Assembly (NCBI RefSeq): GCF_004118325.1
Contig: NZ_RDFA01000002.1
Location: 377,001-441,000 of the forward strand
Direction: 5' to 3'
Source: Halorientalis pallida
GTDB lineage: Archaea; Halobacteriota; Halobacteria; Halobacteriales; Haloarculaceae
DNA: 64,000 nt
A program made the translations under genes and the position numbers. Under the pieces are notes generated by a model, which did not search any database, was not told the DNA's origin, and saw only the letters and a list, made by a program, of their open reading frames with translations. Shown here one piece after another: positions 34,511-41,884 of this stretch. Each line of letters begins with the position of its first letter. Positions within the stretch are counted from its first letter, which is position 1.

Positions 34511-35755
34511 GTGACGACGCGTGACGAGTCACTCGTGGCGGGCTACGGCGGCCGGATGCTCGGCAGCCTCGCGCTCGCCTGGGCGGTCCTCCAGCTCGGC
34601 CGCTTCCTGCTCTCGCCGCTCCTGCCCGCGATCATCGACGACCTGGGCATCACCACCGTCACCGCCGGGATCGTCCTCGGCGGCTTCCAGGCCGTCTACG
34701 CGGTCACCCAGTACCCCAGCGGCCGGCTCTCGGACCGGTTCTCGCGGGCGGCGCTGATCGTCCCCGGCCTCGCGGCACTGACCGCCGCCTTCCTGCTGTT
34801 CGCGGGTGCCGTCTCGCCCCTGCTGTTCGTCGGCGGCGCGCTCCTGCTCGGGATCGGGAAGGGACTGTACGCGGTTCCCTCGCGAGCCTTGCTGTCGGAC
34901 CTGTTCGTCGAGCGCCGCGGCCAGGCGCTCGGGCTGTACGCCGCCGGCACCGACGCGGGCGGCGTCCTCGCCTCGGTGGCGGCGCTGATCGTCACCGGGA
35001 GCGCGGCCGCCGACCTCGGTCCCGTCGGCGGGTTCGTCCCCACGGTGCCGGGACTCTCGTGGCGCGCGCCCTTCCTCCCGGTGGCCGCCGCGCTGTTCGT
35101 CCTCGGGGTCATCTACGTCCGCTGGAACCGCGACCCCTACGATCTCGGGCGGATGGACCTCGGACTCCGGGAGACGATCAGGCGGCTCTCGACGACCACC
35201 GCCCAGCGGGAGGCGCTGATCGCCTTCGCCCTGTTTTTCTTCGTGGTCGGCGCGTGGGTCAACTTCCTGCCGACCTACCTCGCCCAGGGCAAGGGGATGA
35301 GCGAGTCGCTGGCGGCGGCGCTGTTCGCCGTCGTCTTCCTCGTCGGGGTTTGGGCGAAACCCCTCGCCGGGCTGGTTTCCGACCGGGTGCCACGCCGGGC
35401 GGTCGGGGTCACCGGCCTCACACTCGCCGTCGCGGCGCTCGCCGGCGTCGTCGTGGCGTCGCGGCTGTGGGTCGTGATCGGTGCCATCGCGCTGTTCGCG
35501 CTGGGCTACAAGGCGCTCTTTCCCGTGGCCGACGCCGTGTTGCTGGACGCCGCGCCCGCCGACAACACCGGCGGCGACCTCGGGGCTGCACGCGCCCTCT
35601 TCCTCGGCGTCGGGGCCCTGGGCCCGGTCTACATGGGCTCGGTCGCGGCCGCGGCCGACTACACCGTCGCCTTCGCCGGCCTCGCGGCCTGTCTGCTGGT
35701 CAGTGCCGGCCTGCTAGCCCGGGGCCTGTTCCGGACGCCGGCGTCGGCAGGGTGA
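34511..35755 (+). CDS. MFS transporter
   Basis: A 414-residue polytopic membrane protein; the start is taken as GTG at 34511 (VTTRDESLVAGYGG), since upstream in-frame sequence is antisense to the NmrA-like gene. Twelve hydrophobic segments are visible. The MFS loop 2-3 motif reads YPSGRLSDRFSRAAL and its second copy is AGLVSDRVPRRAVGV. Substrate unknown; the pattern resembles nitrate/oxalate or drug transporter groups of haloarchaea. Confidence 0.85.
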   Translation: MTTRDESLVAGYGGRMLGSLALAWAVLQLGRFLLSPLLPAIIDDLGITTVTAGIVLGGFQAVYAVTQYPSGRLSDRFSRAALIVPGLAALTAAFLLFAGAVSPLLFVGGALLLGIGKGLYAVPSRALLSDLFVERRGQALGLYAAGTDAGGVLASVAALIVTGSAAADLGPVGGFVPTVPGLSWRAPFLPVAAALFVLGVIYVRWNRDPYDLGRMDLGLRETIRRLSTTTAQREALIAFALFFFVVGAWVNFLPTYLAQGKGMSESLAAALFAVVFLVGVWAKPLAGLVSDRVPRRAVGVTGLTLAVAALAGVVVASRLWVVIGAIALFALGYKALFPVADAVLLDAAPADNTGGDLGAARALFLGVGALGPVYMGSVAAAADYTVAFAGLAACLLVSAGLLARGLFRTPASAG

Positions 35756-35786
35756 CACCTATACCCACAGAAACGCTACACAGGGT

Positions 35787-36158
35787 ATGTTCGGTGAGAC
35801 CTGGCCGGACGAACCCGACCCGCCCTTCCCCGAGTACGTCGATCCGTTCCCGGCTTACTCGGAGCCAGTACCCGAAGAGATCGGGCGCAGAGCCCGCCCG
35901 GACACTCGTTCGGAGCGGTCCTACAGCCGCGACCGCGAGGTCGTCGCCGCCGTCGAAAGCGGTTATCTCGGGCTGGTGGCGGTGTTCCGGATCGGCCTGT
36001 TCGCGCTGGCGCTTGGCGCGTACCTGCTCGCCTTCCGCGGCGGCGGGTACTACGCACAGGTCATCACCGCCACGGGACTCGTGACCTGCGTCTACGGCGT
36101 CCACCGCTACCTGGTGTACCGACGGGTGCTAGCGGACCATGGGTCGCCGGGAGAGTGA
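35787..36158 (+). CDS. Small membrane protein with Pro/Glu-rich N-terminus
   Basis: A 123-residue protein. The first 45 residues are Pro/Asp/Glu-rich (DEPDPPFPEYVDPFPAYSEPVPEE). Two membrane helices follow (GLVAVFRIGLFALALGAYLLAF and AQVITATGLVTCVYGVHRYLVY). No family recognised. It follows the MFS gene by 31 bases and could be co-transcribed. Confidence 0.6.
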   Translation: MFGETWPDEPDPPFPEYVDPFPAYSEPVPEEIGRRARPDTRSERSYSRDREVVAAVESGYLGLVAVFRIGLFALALGAYLLAFRGGGYYAQVITATGLVTCVYGVHRYLVYRRVLADHGSPGE

Positions 36159-36177
36159 GCGACCAGAATACATAGCA

Positions 36178-36201
36178 TACAGACGTACATTTATTACTGT
36201 A
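36178..36201 (+). promoter_or_regulatory. TATA-like promoter with inverted repeat before the MarR-like/MazF-like pair
   Basis: ATTTATTAC (about 36189-36197) is a TATA-like element some 33 bases before the ATG at 36226. TACAG at 36178 and CTGTA at 36197-36201 form an inverted pair that overlaps it. The position fits an operator for autorepression by the antitoxin. Confidence 0.4.
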
Positions 36202-36225
36202 GCCGCATAATTTCCGTCGAGAGCG

Positions 36226-36567
36226 ATGCCGATCAGCATCGACGAGTTCGACGAGTTTGACCCCGAAGATCGGCGTGTGACCAACGCCGAGCGCGTGCTC
36301 CGTTTTCTCCTCCAGCACCGTGACCAGGCGTTCAAGGCGGCCGAGATAGCCGGCGAAACCGGTGTCGCCGAGAACTCGATTCACCCGGTATTGAGCCGGC
36401 TGGAAGACCGTGGTCTCGTCCAACACAAGGAGCCCTACTGGGCAATCGGTGACCTCGAAGCGGTCCGGAACGCGGCCGTCTTCCAGTCGACGGCGGCGTT
36501 TCTCGACGACGAGCTCGGACCAGAGAGTCGCGACGAATGGCTCGACGCCGCCGAGGAAGAGACGTGA
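36226..36567 (+). CDS. MarR-like winged-helix protein, putative antitoxin
   Basis: A 113-residue protein with a winged helix (RVLRFLLQHRDQAFKAAEIAGETGVAENSIHPVLSRLEDRGLVQHKEPYWAI, about residues 23-73) and an acidic C-terminal helix (AAFLDDELGPESRDEWLDAAEEE). Its stop overlaps the GTG of the MazF-like gene by four bases (GTGA), so the two are translated together. The pairing of a DNA-binding protein with a MazF-like ribonuclease suggests a type II antitoxin that represses its own promoter and neutralises the partner through its tail. Confidence 0.75.
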   Translation: MPISIDEFDEFDPEDRRVTNAERVLRFLLQHRDQAFKAAEIAGETGVAENSIHPVLSRLEDRGLVQHKEPYWAIGDLEAVRNAAVFQSTAAFLDDELGPESRDEWLDAAEEET

Positions 36568-36914
36568 GCGAGACACCGGATTTCGACAATTTACGGCGTG
36601 GCAACGCGATTCTCGCCCCCGATCCATTCGAGTCCGATGCAGACGCGACGCGCCCTTGGGTCGTCGTCAACAACGAAACCCACCCGTTCGACGGCGAGCA
36701 GTACGTCGTGATGGGGTTGACGACGCGGACGTGGTACGACGAACGGATACCATTGGCCGAAGACGACTTCCGGCACCGGCAGGCACCGCGAGACAGCGCG
36801 ATTGTTCCGCACGCAGTGGTGTCGCTAGCGCCCACACTGGCGACCGACTACGTCTGTCGTGTCCGTGAGAGGCCGCTGGATCGTGCAGTGCAGCGACTGC
36901 AGACGTATCTCTGA
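36564..36914 (+). CDS. PemK/MazF-like protein, putative toxin
   Basis: Starts at the GTG overlapping the antitoxin stop; 116 residues. It opens LRRGNAILAPDPFES, as in the MazF/PemK strand with RRGDI/V, and has DATRPWVVVNNETHPF and a QYVVMGLTTRTWYDERIPL strand typical of the Cc-MazF SH3-like fold. The C-terminus has ATDYVCRVRERPLDRAVQRLQTYL, matching the MazF end helix. Likely an mRNA interferase. The longer C-terminal arm and the MarR-type partner differ from the classical MazE. Confidence 0.7.
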   Translation: MSETPDFDNLRRGNAILAPDPFESDADATRPWVVVNNETHPFDGEQYVVMGLTTRTWYDERIPLAEDDFRHRQAPRDSAIVPHAVVSLAPTLATDYVCRVRERPLDRAVQRLQTYL

Positions 36915-37024
36915 ACGAGCCAGGAGTGCGTCCCACCGGCCCCACTCACTCCACCCGCGGAACTCCCGGCGAACCAGTGGACCCTCCACGCCACTTTAGA
37001 CGCTGCCGTACATAGCAGTGGAGA

Positions 37025-38632
37025 ATGAGTGCCATCCGGCAGCGGTTCTCGGGCGGTGTGTCTAGTCCGGAACTGGCAGTGTTCGTCTCGGGCGTCGTCA
37101 GCATGGGCCTGGAGATCCTGGCGGGCCGGATGGTCGCCCCGCAGTTCGGGAGCAGTATCTACACCTGGGGGTCGATCATCGGCGTGTTCCTGGCGGCGCT
37201 GTCCCTGGGCTACTACCAGGGCGGCAAGCGGGCCAGTCGACGCGCGACGGAAGAACGGCTGGTCCGGGTGTTGCTCGCGACGGGCGGGTTCGTCGCCGTC
37301 CTCATCCTTGCGGGGGACATGTTGCTGGCCGGGCTCTCGGGGTTCCCGCTGCCGCCGCGCTTTGCCTCCCTGCCCGCGGTCACGATCCTGTTCGGGCCGC
37401 CCACCTACCTGCTGGGCTTCATCAGCCCCTACGGGGCGGAACTCTCGAAGAAGGAGAGCACGGGGGCCGCTTCGGGTCACGTCTACGCGGTCGGGACCAT
37501 CGGGAGCATCGTCGGCGCGTTCGGCGCGACCTTCCTGTTGATCCCCACGCTGTCGGTGTCGCTGATCGGGCTGGTCTTCGGCCTCTTGCTCGTGAGCACG
37601 TCGCTGGTGATCCTCGCGCCGACGTTCCCGCGGCGGACCGTGCTGGCGACGCTCGTCGTCGGTGTCCTGCTCGTCGGCGCGGTCGCGGTGCCCTCGGCGG
37701 GCTACTCCGTCCGCGGGGAGACGGTCTACCAGACCCAGACGCCCTATCAGGAACTCGTCGTCGCGGACCTCGGGGGAACCCGGACGCTCTATCTGGACGG
37801 CCAGCCCCACAGCGCGATGGACCTCGACGACCGGAACCGCCACGTCTTCGAGTACACCCGCTACTTCCACGTCCCCTTCCTGTTGACCGACTGGACCAAC
37901 GAGAGTACCGAGGCCCCCCACCAGTCGGGCGACATCGACCGGGTCCTCTTCATCGGCGGGGGCGGGTTCACCGGTCCCAAGCGGTTCGTCGACGACTACG
38001 ACGTCACCGTCGACGTGGTCGAGATCGACCCCGAGGTGATCCGCGTCGCCGAGTCGTACTTCGGCGTCGAGGAGAGGCCGCGGCTGAACATTTACAACGC
38101 CGAGGGCCGGGAGTTCCTCCGGACCACCGACCGCACCTACGACCTGATCGTGCTGGACGCGTACAAGAAGGACAAGGTGCCCTTCCAGCTCACCACGCGG
38201 GAGTTCATGCAGTTGACCGCGGATCGGCTGGACGAGGACGGCATCCTGCTGGCGAACCTGATCTCCGCGCCGACGGGGCCGGCCTCGCAGTTCTACCGGG
38301 CGGAGTACAGGACGATGGACCAGGTGTACCCGCAGGTGTACAGCTTCCCGACGAGTGGCGGCTCGGTGGTCCAGAACATCGAGGTGGTCGCGACCAAGTC
38401 CGACGAGCGGGTCAGCCAGGCTCAGCTCGAAGCGCGTGACGAGCGCCGGGACATCGGCATCGGACTCTCGACGGAACTGGCCGACTACCAGGCCGAGGTC
38501 GAGACCGGCGACGTGCCCGTCCTGACCGACGACAGAGCGCCGGTTGACGCGCTGCTGGAACCGATGGCCGGGCGGCGATACGTCGTCTCACAGACCGGGC
38601 CGGGCGGGAACGTGACGGCCGGCACGGGCTGA
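37025..38632 (+). CDS. Membrane-fused spermidine-synthase-like methyl/aminopropyltransferase-fold protein
   Basis: A 535-residue fusion. The first ~215 residues carry about seven membrane helices (VFVSGVVSMGLEILAGRMVAPQFGSSIYTWGSI, PPTYLLGFISPYGAEL). A soluble spermidine-synthase-like domain then has YQELVVADLGGTRTLYLDGQPHSAMDLDDRNRHVFEYTRY, DRVLFIGGGGFTGPKRFV, VDVVEIDPEVIRVAESYF and DLIVLDAYKKDKVPFQLTTREF. The catalytic Asp of spermidine synthases appears as LDAY. This fused family is widespread in prokaryotes and its substrate is unsettled. The promoter region has a weak TATA about 30 bases up. Confidence 0.8.
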   Translation: MSAIRQRFSGGVSSPELAVFVSGVVSMGLEILAGRMVAPQFGSSIYTWGSIIGVFLAALSLGYYQGGKRASRRATEERLVRVLLATGGFVAVLILAGDMLLAGLSGFPLPPRFASLPAVTILFGPPTYLLGFISPYGAELSKKESTGAASGHVYAVGTIGSIVGAFGATFLLIPTLSVSLIGLVFGLLLVSTSLVILAPTFPRRTVLATLVVGVLLVGAVAVPSAGYSVRGETVYQTQTPYQELVVADLGGTRTLYLDGQPHSAMDLDDRNRHVFEYTRYFHVPFLLTDWTNESTEAPHQSGDIDRVLFIGGGGFTGPKRFVDDYDVTVDVVEIDPEVIRVAESYFGVEERPRLNIYNAEGREFLRTTDRTYDLIVLDAYKKDKVPFQLTTREFMQLTADRLDEDGILLANLISAPTGPASQFYRAEYRTMDQVYPQVYSFPTSGGSVVQNIEVVATKSDERVSQAQLEARDERRDIGIGLSTELADYQAEVETGDVPVLTDDRAPVDALLEPMAGRRYVVSQTGPGGNVTAGTG

Positions 38633-38633
38633 C

Positions 38634-38831
38634 TCAGTGCCGGGCAGGGGCGCGCTGGGAAGCCGCTCGGTAGAGTCGGACGAGGACGACGCCGAGGACG
38701 AGCACGCCGACGACGCCGAGCAAGACGCCGATCGCGGGGCTGACGAACTCGTAGCAGGCGGCGGCGACGGCGAGATCGACCGCGGACAGCGGGAGGGCAC
38801 GCAGTGCGGGGCGGGGGGAGGGCGCCATCAC
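38634..38831 (-). CDS. Short one-helix membrane protein
   Basis: A 65-residue frame (start MMAPSPRPALRALP, or the next Met) with a hydrophobic segment (SPAIGVLLGVVGVLVLGVVLVRLY) and a basic C-terminus. It converges on the spermidine-synthase-like gene with one base between the ends. Codon use is acceptable, but the function is unknown and it could be a spurious frame in GC-rich DNA. Confidence 0.45.
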   Translation of the reverse strand: MMAPSPRPALRALPLSAVDLAVAAACYEFVSPAIGVLLGVVGVLVLGVVLVRLYRAASQRAPARH

Positions 38832-38934
38832 CCGAAGTATCGATAGATGTTCTCATAAATCTCCTCAAGTAACAAACGAGCGTTGTAGTTACCGCTCGCT
38901 TGCGGGACGACCGCGCGATACTGTCACCGTCCGC

Positions 38935-39684
38935 TCAGTCGGCGTACTCGGGGCGCTCGGCGTAGTCGACGGGGTCCCGGACGCCGCAGTTCTGGAACGC
39001 CTCCAGCCGGAAGGCACAGGCGTCACAGGTGCCACAGGCCGGCGCATCGTCGCGGTAACAGCTCCAGGTCAGGTCGTAGGGGACGCCGAGTTCCAGCCCG
39101 CGCTCGGCGATGTCGGTCTTCGACCACTCGACGAACGGCGCGACGAGTTCGATCGCCGTCTCGGGTTTCGTGCCCGCGTCGATCACGGACTGGAACGCGT
39201 CGAAGAAGGCGGGCCGGCAGTCGGGGTAGCCCGAGAAGTCCTCGCTGTGGGCGCCGATGAACACGGCCTCGCAGTCGGTGGCTTCGGCGTAGGAGACGGC
39301 CATCGACAGCAGGTTCGCGTTCCGGAACGGGACGTAGGAGGTCGGGATCTCGTCGCTGTCGGGTTCGGCGTCGTCGACCTCGATCTCGTCGTCGGTCAGA
39401 CTGGACGCGCCGATGGCCGCGAGGTGGCCCGTCTCGACGTGGAGGAAGTCCGCGGCCTCTATCTCGGCAGCCAGCGCCTCGGCGCACTCGCGTTCCTTGG
39501 CCTCGGTCTCCTGGCCGTAGGAGGTGTGCAAGAGGTAGGGCTCGTAGCCGCGGTCGACGGCCTCGTAGACGGCGGTGGCGCTGTCCATGCCGCCGGAGAC
39601 GAGGATCACGGCGCGGCTGTCGGCGTCGTCGGCGGTCGATACGTCGGCGGTCGATGCGTCGTCGGCTGGCGTGTCTTCGGTCAT
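38935..39684 (-). CDS. queC: 7-cyano-7-deazaguanine synthase
   Basis: A 249-residue ATP-dependent enzyme that turns 7-carboxy-7-deazaguanine into preQ0. The PP-loop motif is VSGGMDSATAVYEA near residue 30. The zinc site is at the C-terminus (SCYRDDAPACGTCDACAFRLEAF). The first ~25 residues are a low-complexity Asp/Thr tract (STADVSTADDADS). PreQ0 is then inserted in tRNA position 15 by archaeal TGT to form archaeosine. It is the third gene of the queD-queE-queC operon. Confidence 0.95.
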   Translation of the reverse strand: MTEDTPADDASTADVSTADDADSRAVILVSGGMDSATAVYEAVDRGYEPYLLHTSYGQETEAKERECAEALAAEIEAADFLHVETGHLAAIGASSLTDDEIEVDDAEPDSDEIPTSYVPFRNANLLSMAVSYAEATDCEAVFIGAHSEDFSGYPDCRPAFFDAFQSVIDAGTKPETAIELVAPFVEWSKTDIAERGLELGVPYDLTWSCYRDDAPACGTCDACAFRLEAFQNCGVRDPVDYAERPEYAD

Positions 39685-39710
39685 GGGTCGGTGTGGAGTT
39701 CGGTCGTCGA

Positions 39711-40526
39711 TCAGGTGCCGGGCGCGTCGTTCCAGAGGTCGACGTGGAGCCGGGGGGTGTAGCGGTAGCCCCGATCCAGCGCCAGGTCGGCCACGGTCTC
39801 GCGCGTTCCGTCCAGTGTCTTCCGGGTCGTTCCCTCGGGCATCAACAGCACGTCGGTGTCGGCGACGGTGGCGCTCGTGGCGTCGCGGACGCGTTCGACG
39901 AGTCGGTCGATCTCGGGCATGTCGTCGGGCCCGGTGACGACGAACTTCAACTGGGTGTCGTAGGTCTCGACGAGGCGGGCCAGCGCGTCCAGATCGAGGC
40001 GGTCGCTCTCGTGGCGCTCGGCGGCCGCTGAATCGACCGGTTCGCCGTCCGGGCGCGGTGTCTCACCGTTGCCCCCTACCAGGTCGGCCGATGGGGTACT
40101 GCTGGCCAGTTTCGGGCTGACGCTGGCGAGGTCGATGGGGGCGTCGCGGTAGATCGTCCCGTTAGTCTCGACGGTGGTGTGATAGCCCGCCGCGTCGAGC
40201 CGGTCGAGCAGGGCCACCGACTCGTCGTGGAGGAGCGGTTCGCCGCCCGTGAGGACGACGTGCTCGGCCGCGAACGCCTCGACTTCCGCCACGATCTCGT
40301 CGAGGTCGAGCCAGGCGTGGGACGGCTCCCAGGAGGTGTGATAGGAGTCACAGAACCAGCACCGCAGGTTACAGCCGCTGGTGCGGACGAACACCGAGGG
40401 GACACCCGCGAGGCGGCCTTCGCCCTGCAACGAGTGGAACAGTTCGTTGATCGGGAGGGCGTCGTCGGCGGGTGGGTCGGCCTCGTCGTCGCCGGTCAGA
40501 TCCCCGGGATCGGCGTCGACCGGCAT
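39711..40526 (-). CDS. queE: 7-carboxy-7-deazaguanine synthase (radical SAM)
   Basis: A 271-residue radical SAM enzyme converting CPH4 to CDG. The [4Fe-4S] cluster site is SGCNLRCWFCDSYHTSWEP near residue 50, preceded by FHSLQGEGRLAGVPSVFVRTSGC. VVLTGGEPLLHDE and TVETNGTIY follow. A hydrophilic insert (about residues 145-180, with GNGETPRPDGEPVDSAA) interrupts the conserved body, which is uncommon. The ATG overlaps the queD stop by one base. Confidence 0.95.
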   Translation of the reverse strand: MPVDADPGDLTGDDEADPPADDALPINELFHSLQGEGRLAGVPSVFVRTSGCNLRCWFCDSYHTSWEPSHAWLDLDEIVAEVEAFAAEHVVLTGGEPLLHDESVALLDRLDAAGYHTTVETNGTIYRDAPIDLASVSPKLASSTPSADLVGGNGETPRPDGEPVDSAAAERHESDRLDLDALARLVETYDTQLKFVVTGPDDMPEIDRLVERVRDATSATVADTDVLLMPEGTTRKTLDGTRETVADLALDRGYRYTPRLHVDLWNDAPGT

Positions 40527-40987
40527 CAGTGACTCGCACAGAGTTCGCCGGTCTCGGCCACCTCGACGGCCACCGCCGACACCGTGTCGGGGAGGCGCGA
40601 TTCGAGTCGGCGTTCGAGGACCACGCTCATCACCTCGGCCGTCGGCGGGTGCTCCAGGACGACCAGCGCGTCGCCGTCGCCGCTGGTCTCGAAGGCCTCG
40701 ACCAGCGGATCACCTCGCTCGACGAGGAAGCGATGATCCCACTCGTCGATTATCTCGGTAATATCACCCTTGTCGACGACCCACCCCTCCTCGGTCAACT
40801 CGCCGGTGACGGCGACGCTGATCTCGTAGTTGTGGCCGTGTGGCCGCGAACACTTCCCGTCGTGGTGCAGGATTCGATGGCCCGTACTGATGCGGATCGG
40901 CCGATCCCGACCGACGTGAAGCGTCCGCTCGCCCGCGTCTGCGAGGGGGTCGGCGTCGCGTCGCTCCCTGGCGGCGCTGTCAGTCAT
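40526..40987 (-). CDS. queD: 6-carboxytetrahydropterin synthase
   Basis: A 153-residue enzyme of the PTPS fold producing CPH4 from dihydroneopterin triphosphate. The zinc-binding His are in STGHRILHHDGKCSRPHGHNYEISV (ligands in the FSAAHxL-like segment and HGHNY), with the catalytic Cys just before RPHGHNY. Later VVDKGDITEIIDEWDHRFLVERGDP is the usual DHxxL region. First gene of the operon, with a TATA box upstream. The preceding N-terminal tail (residues 1-25) is acidic and variable. Confidence 0.95.
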   Translation of the reverse strand: MTDSAARERRDADPLADAGERTLHVGRDRPIRISTGHRILHHDGKCSRPHGHNYEISVAVTGELTEEGWVVDKGDITEIIDEWDHRFLVERGDPLVEAFETSGDGDALVVLEHPPTAEVMSVVLERRLESRLPDTVSAVAVEVAETGELCASH

Positions 40988-41007
40988 ACCCAGAGATTAT
41001 CTGGAGA

Positions 41008-41018
41008 ATACAAAAAGC
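41008..41018 (-). promoter_or_regulatory. TATA-like promoter of the queDEC operon
   Basis: On the minus strand CTTTTTGTATT is centred about 27 bases before the queD ATG at 40987. The spacing fits a leaderless operon start. Confidence 0.45.
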
Positions 41019-41030
41019 TATCTGCCGCGG

Positions 41031-41150
41031 TCAGTCCGCGCCCTGCGGCGGCGTCCAGCCACACTACCGGCAGGTTTCGATCCCGTTGCGGCGCTCGACG
41101 GTGGTCCGGCACGTCGGGCAGACGTGCGCGGGGTCGGTGACCTCAGGCAT
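41031..41150 (-). pseudogene. CPxCG-type zinc-finger mini-protein gene interrupted by a TAG codon
   Basis: From the ATG at 41150 the frame reads MPEVTDPAHVCPTCRTTVER, then RNGIETCR, TAG at 41064-41066, CGWTPPQGAD and TGA at 41031. Without the TAG the protein is 39 residues with two knuckles, CPTC and CRxCGW, a pattern of the small haloarchaeal zinc-finger proteins. CAG or another one-base ancestor would give CRQCGW. Its ATG overlaps the stop of the ALDH stub by eight bases. Confidence 0.5.
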
Positions 41151-41460
41151 CGTCCCCGGTGGTGATGGCCGCGGAGAGGCCCTGTGCCATCTGGATGTCT
41201 TTCGAGTTGTTCAGCGTCCACGCGGTACGGTCGGTGACGGCCTCGATGATCTCCCGTGCCGAGGGGTAGCCGTTGCCGGACTTCTTGACGCCGCCGAAGG
41301 GCAGCTGCACCTCCGCGCCGATACAGGGGAGGTTGCCGTAGGACAGGCCGAGTTCTGCGTGGTCGCGGTAGTAGTTGATCTGACGGTAGTCCTCCGAGAC
41401 GATGGCTCCTGCCAGCCCGTAGGCGGACACCTCCGGAAGGCCGAAGCCAAGCTCCTCGAT
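41143..41460 (-). pseudogene. C-terminal stub of an aldehyde dehydrogenase (P5C-dehydrogenase-like)
   Basis: About 105 codons match the C-terminal end of proline-pathway ALDHs: VSAYGLAGAIVSEDYRQINYYRDHAELGLSYGNLPCIGAEVQLPFGGVKKSGNGYPSAREIIEAVTDRT is recognisable, ending QMAQGLSAAITTGDDA. The Rossmann domain and catalytic Cys/Glu are absent. The stub begins just after the proline-dehydrogenase stub's stop codon, as in an intact putA-like pair, so both are remnants of one operon. Confidence 0.6.
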
Positions 41461-41470
41461 CCCTGACGGG

Positions 41471-41740
41471 TCACCGGCCGACGATCGCCCGCAGTGCGAA
41501 CAGGGCGTTCTCCTTCCGTTCGCGGATGCGCCGGTAGAAATAGGAGAACCACTTGCTCCCGTAGGGGATGTACTGGTAGACCTCACACTCCTCGGCGAGG
41601 TCGAACTGTGCGCGCTCGCGGACGCCCGTCAGCATCTTGATCTCGAACGGCGTCCCGTGTTCGGCGTGGCGGTCCCGGGCCAGCTCGATCATCGCCGGGT
41701 CGTGGCTCACGGTCGCCGGCGGGACCGTGGTTCTGGGCGG
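41471..41740 (-). pseudogene. C-terminal stub of proline dehydrogenase
   Basis: About 80 codons read PPATVSHDPAMIELARDRHAEHG, then EIKMLTGVRERAQFDLAEE, YIPYGSKWFSYFYRRIRERK and FALRAIVGR followed by a stop. This is the C-terminal end of the ProDH TIM barrel, including the YIPYGxxWxxYFYRRIxExK motif that holds substrate and flavin contacts. The N-terminal two thirds are missing. Upstream, a 5'-AT-rich patch (41820-41880) could be the old promoter. Confidence 0.6.
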
Positions 41741-41884
41741 CATCGCACTCACCGCGGCGGACCGCTGACACCCCACGCTCGTGCCGCCTGCCCCGGCGAC
41801 CGCGGCACCGACGCCACCCGAATTTGGTATCAATTGTGGTAACGGCGGCGAACGCTGATGTATCTCGGGCCCTAGTATCCGATA

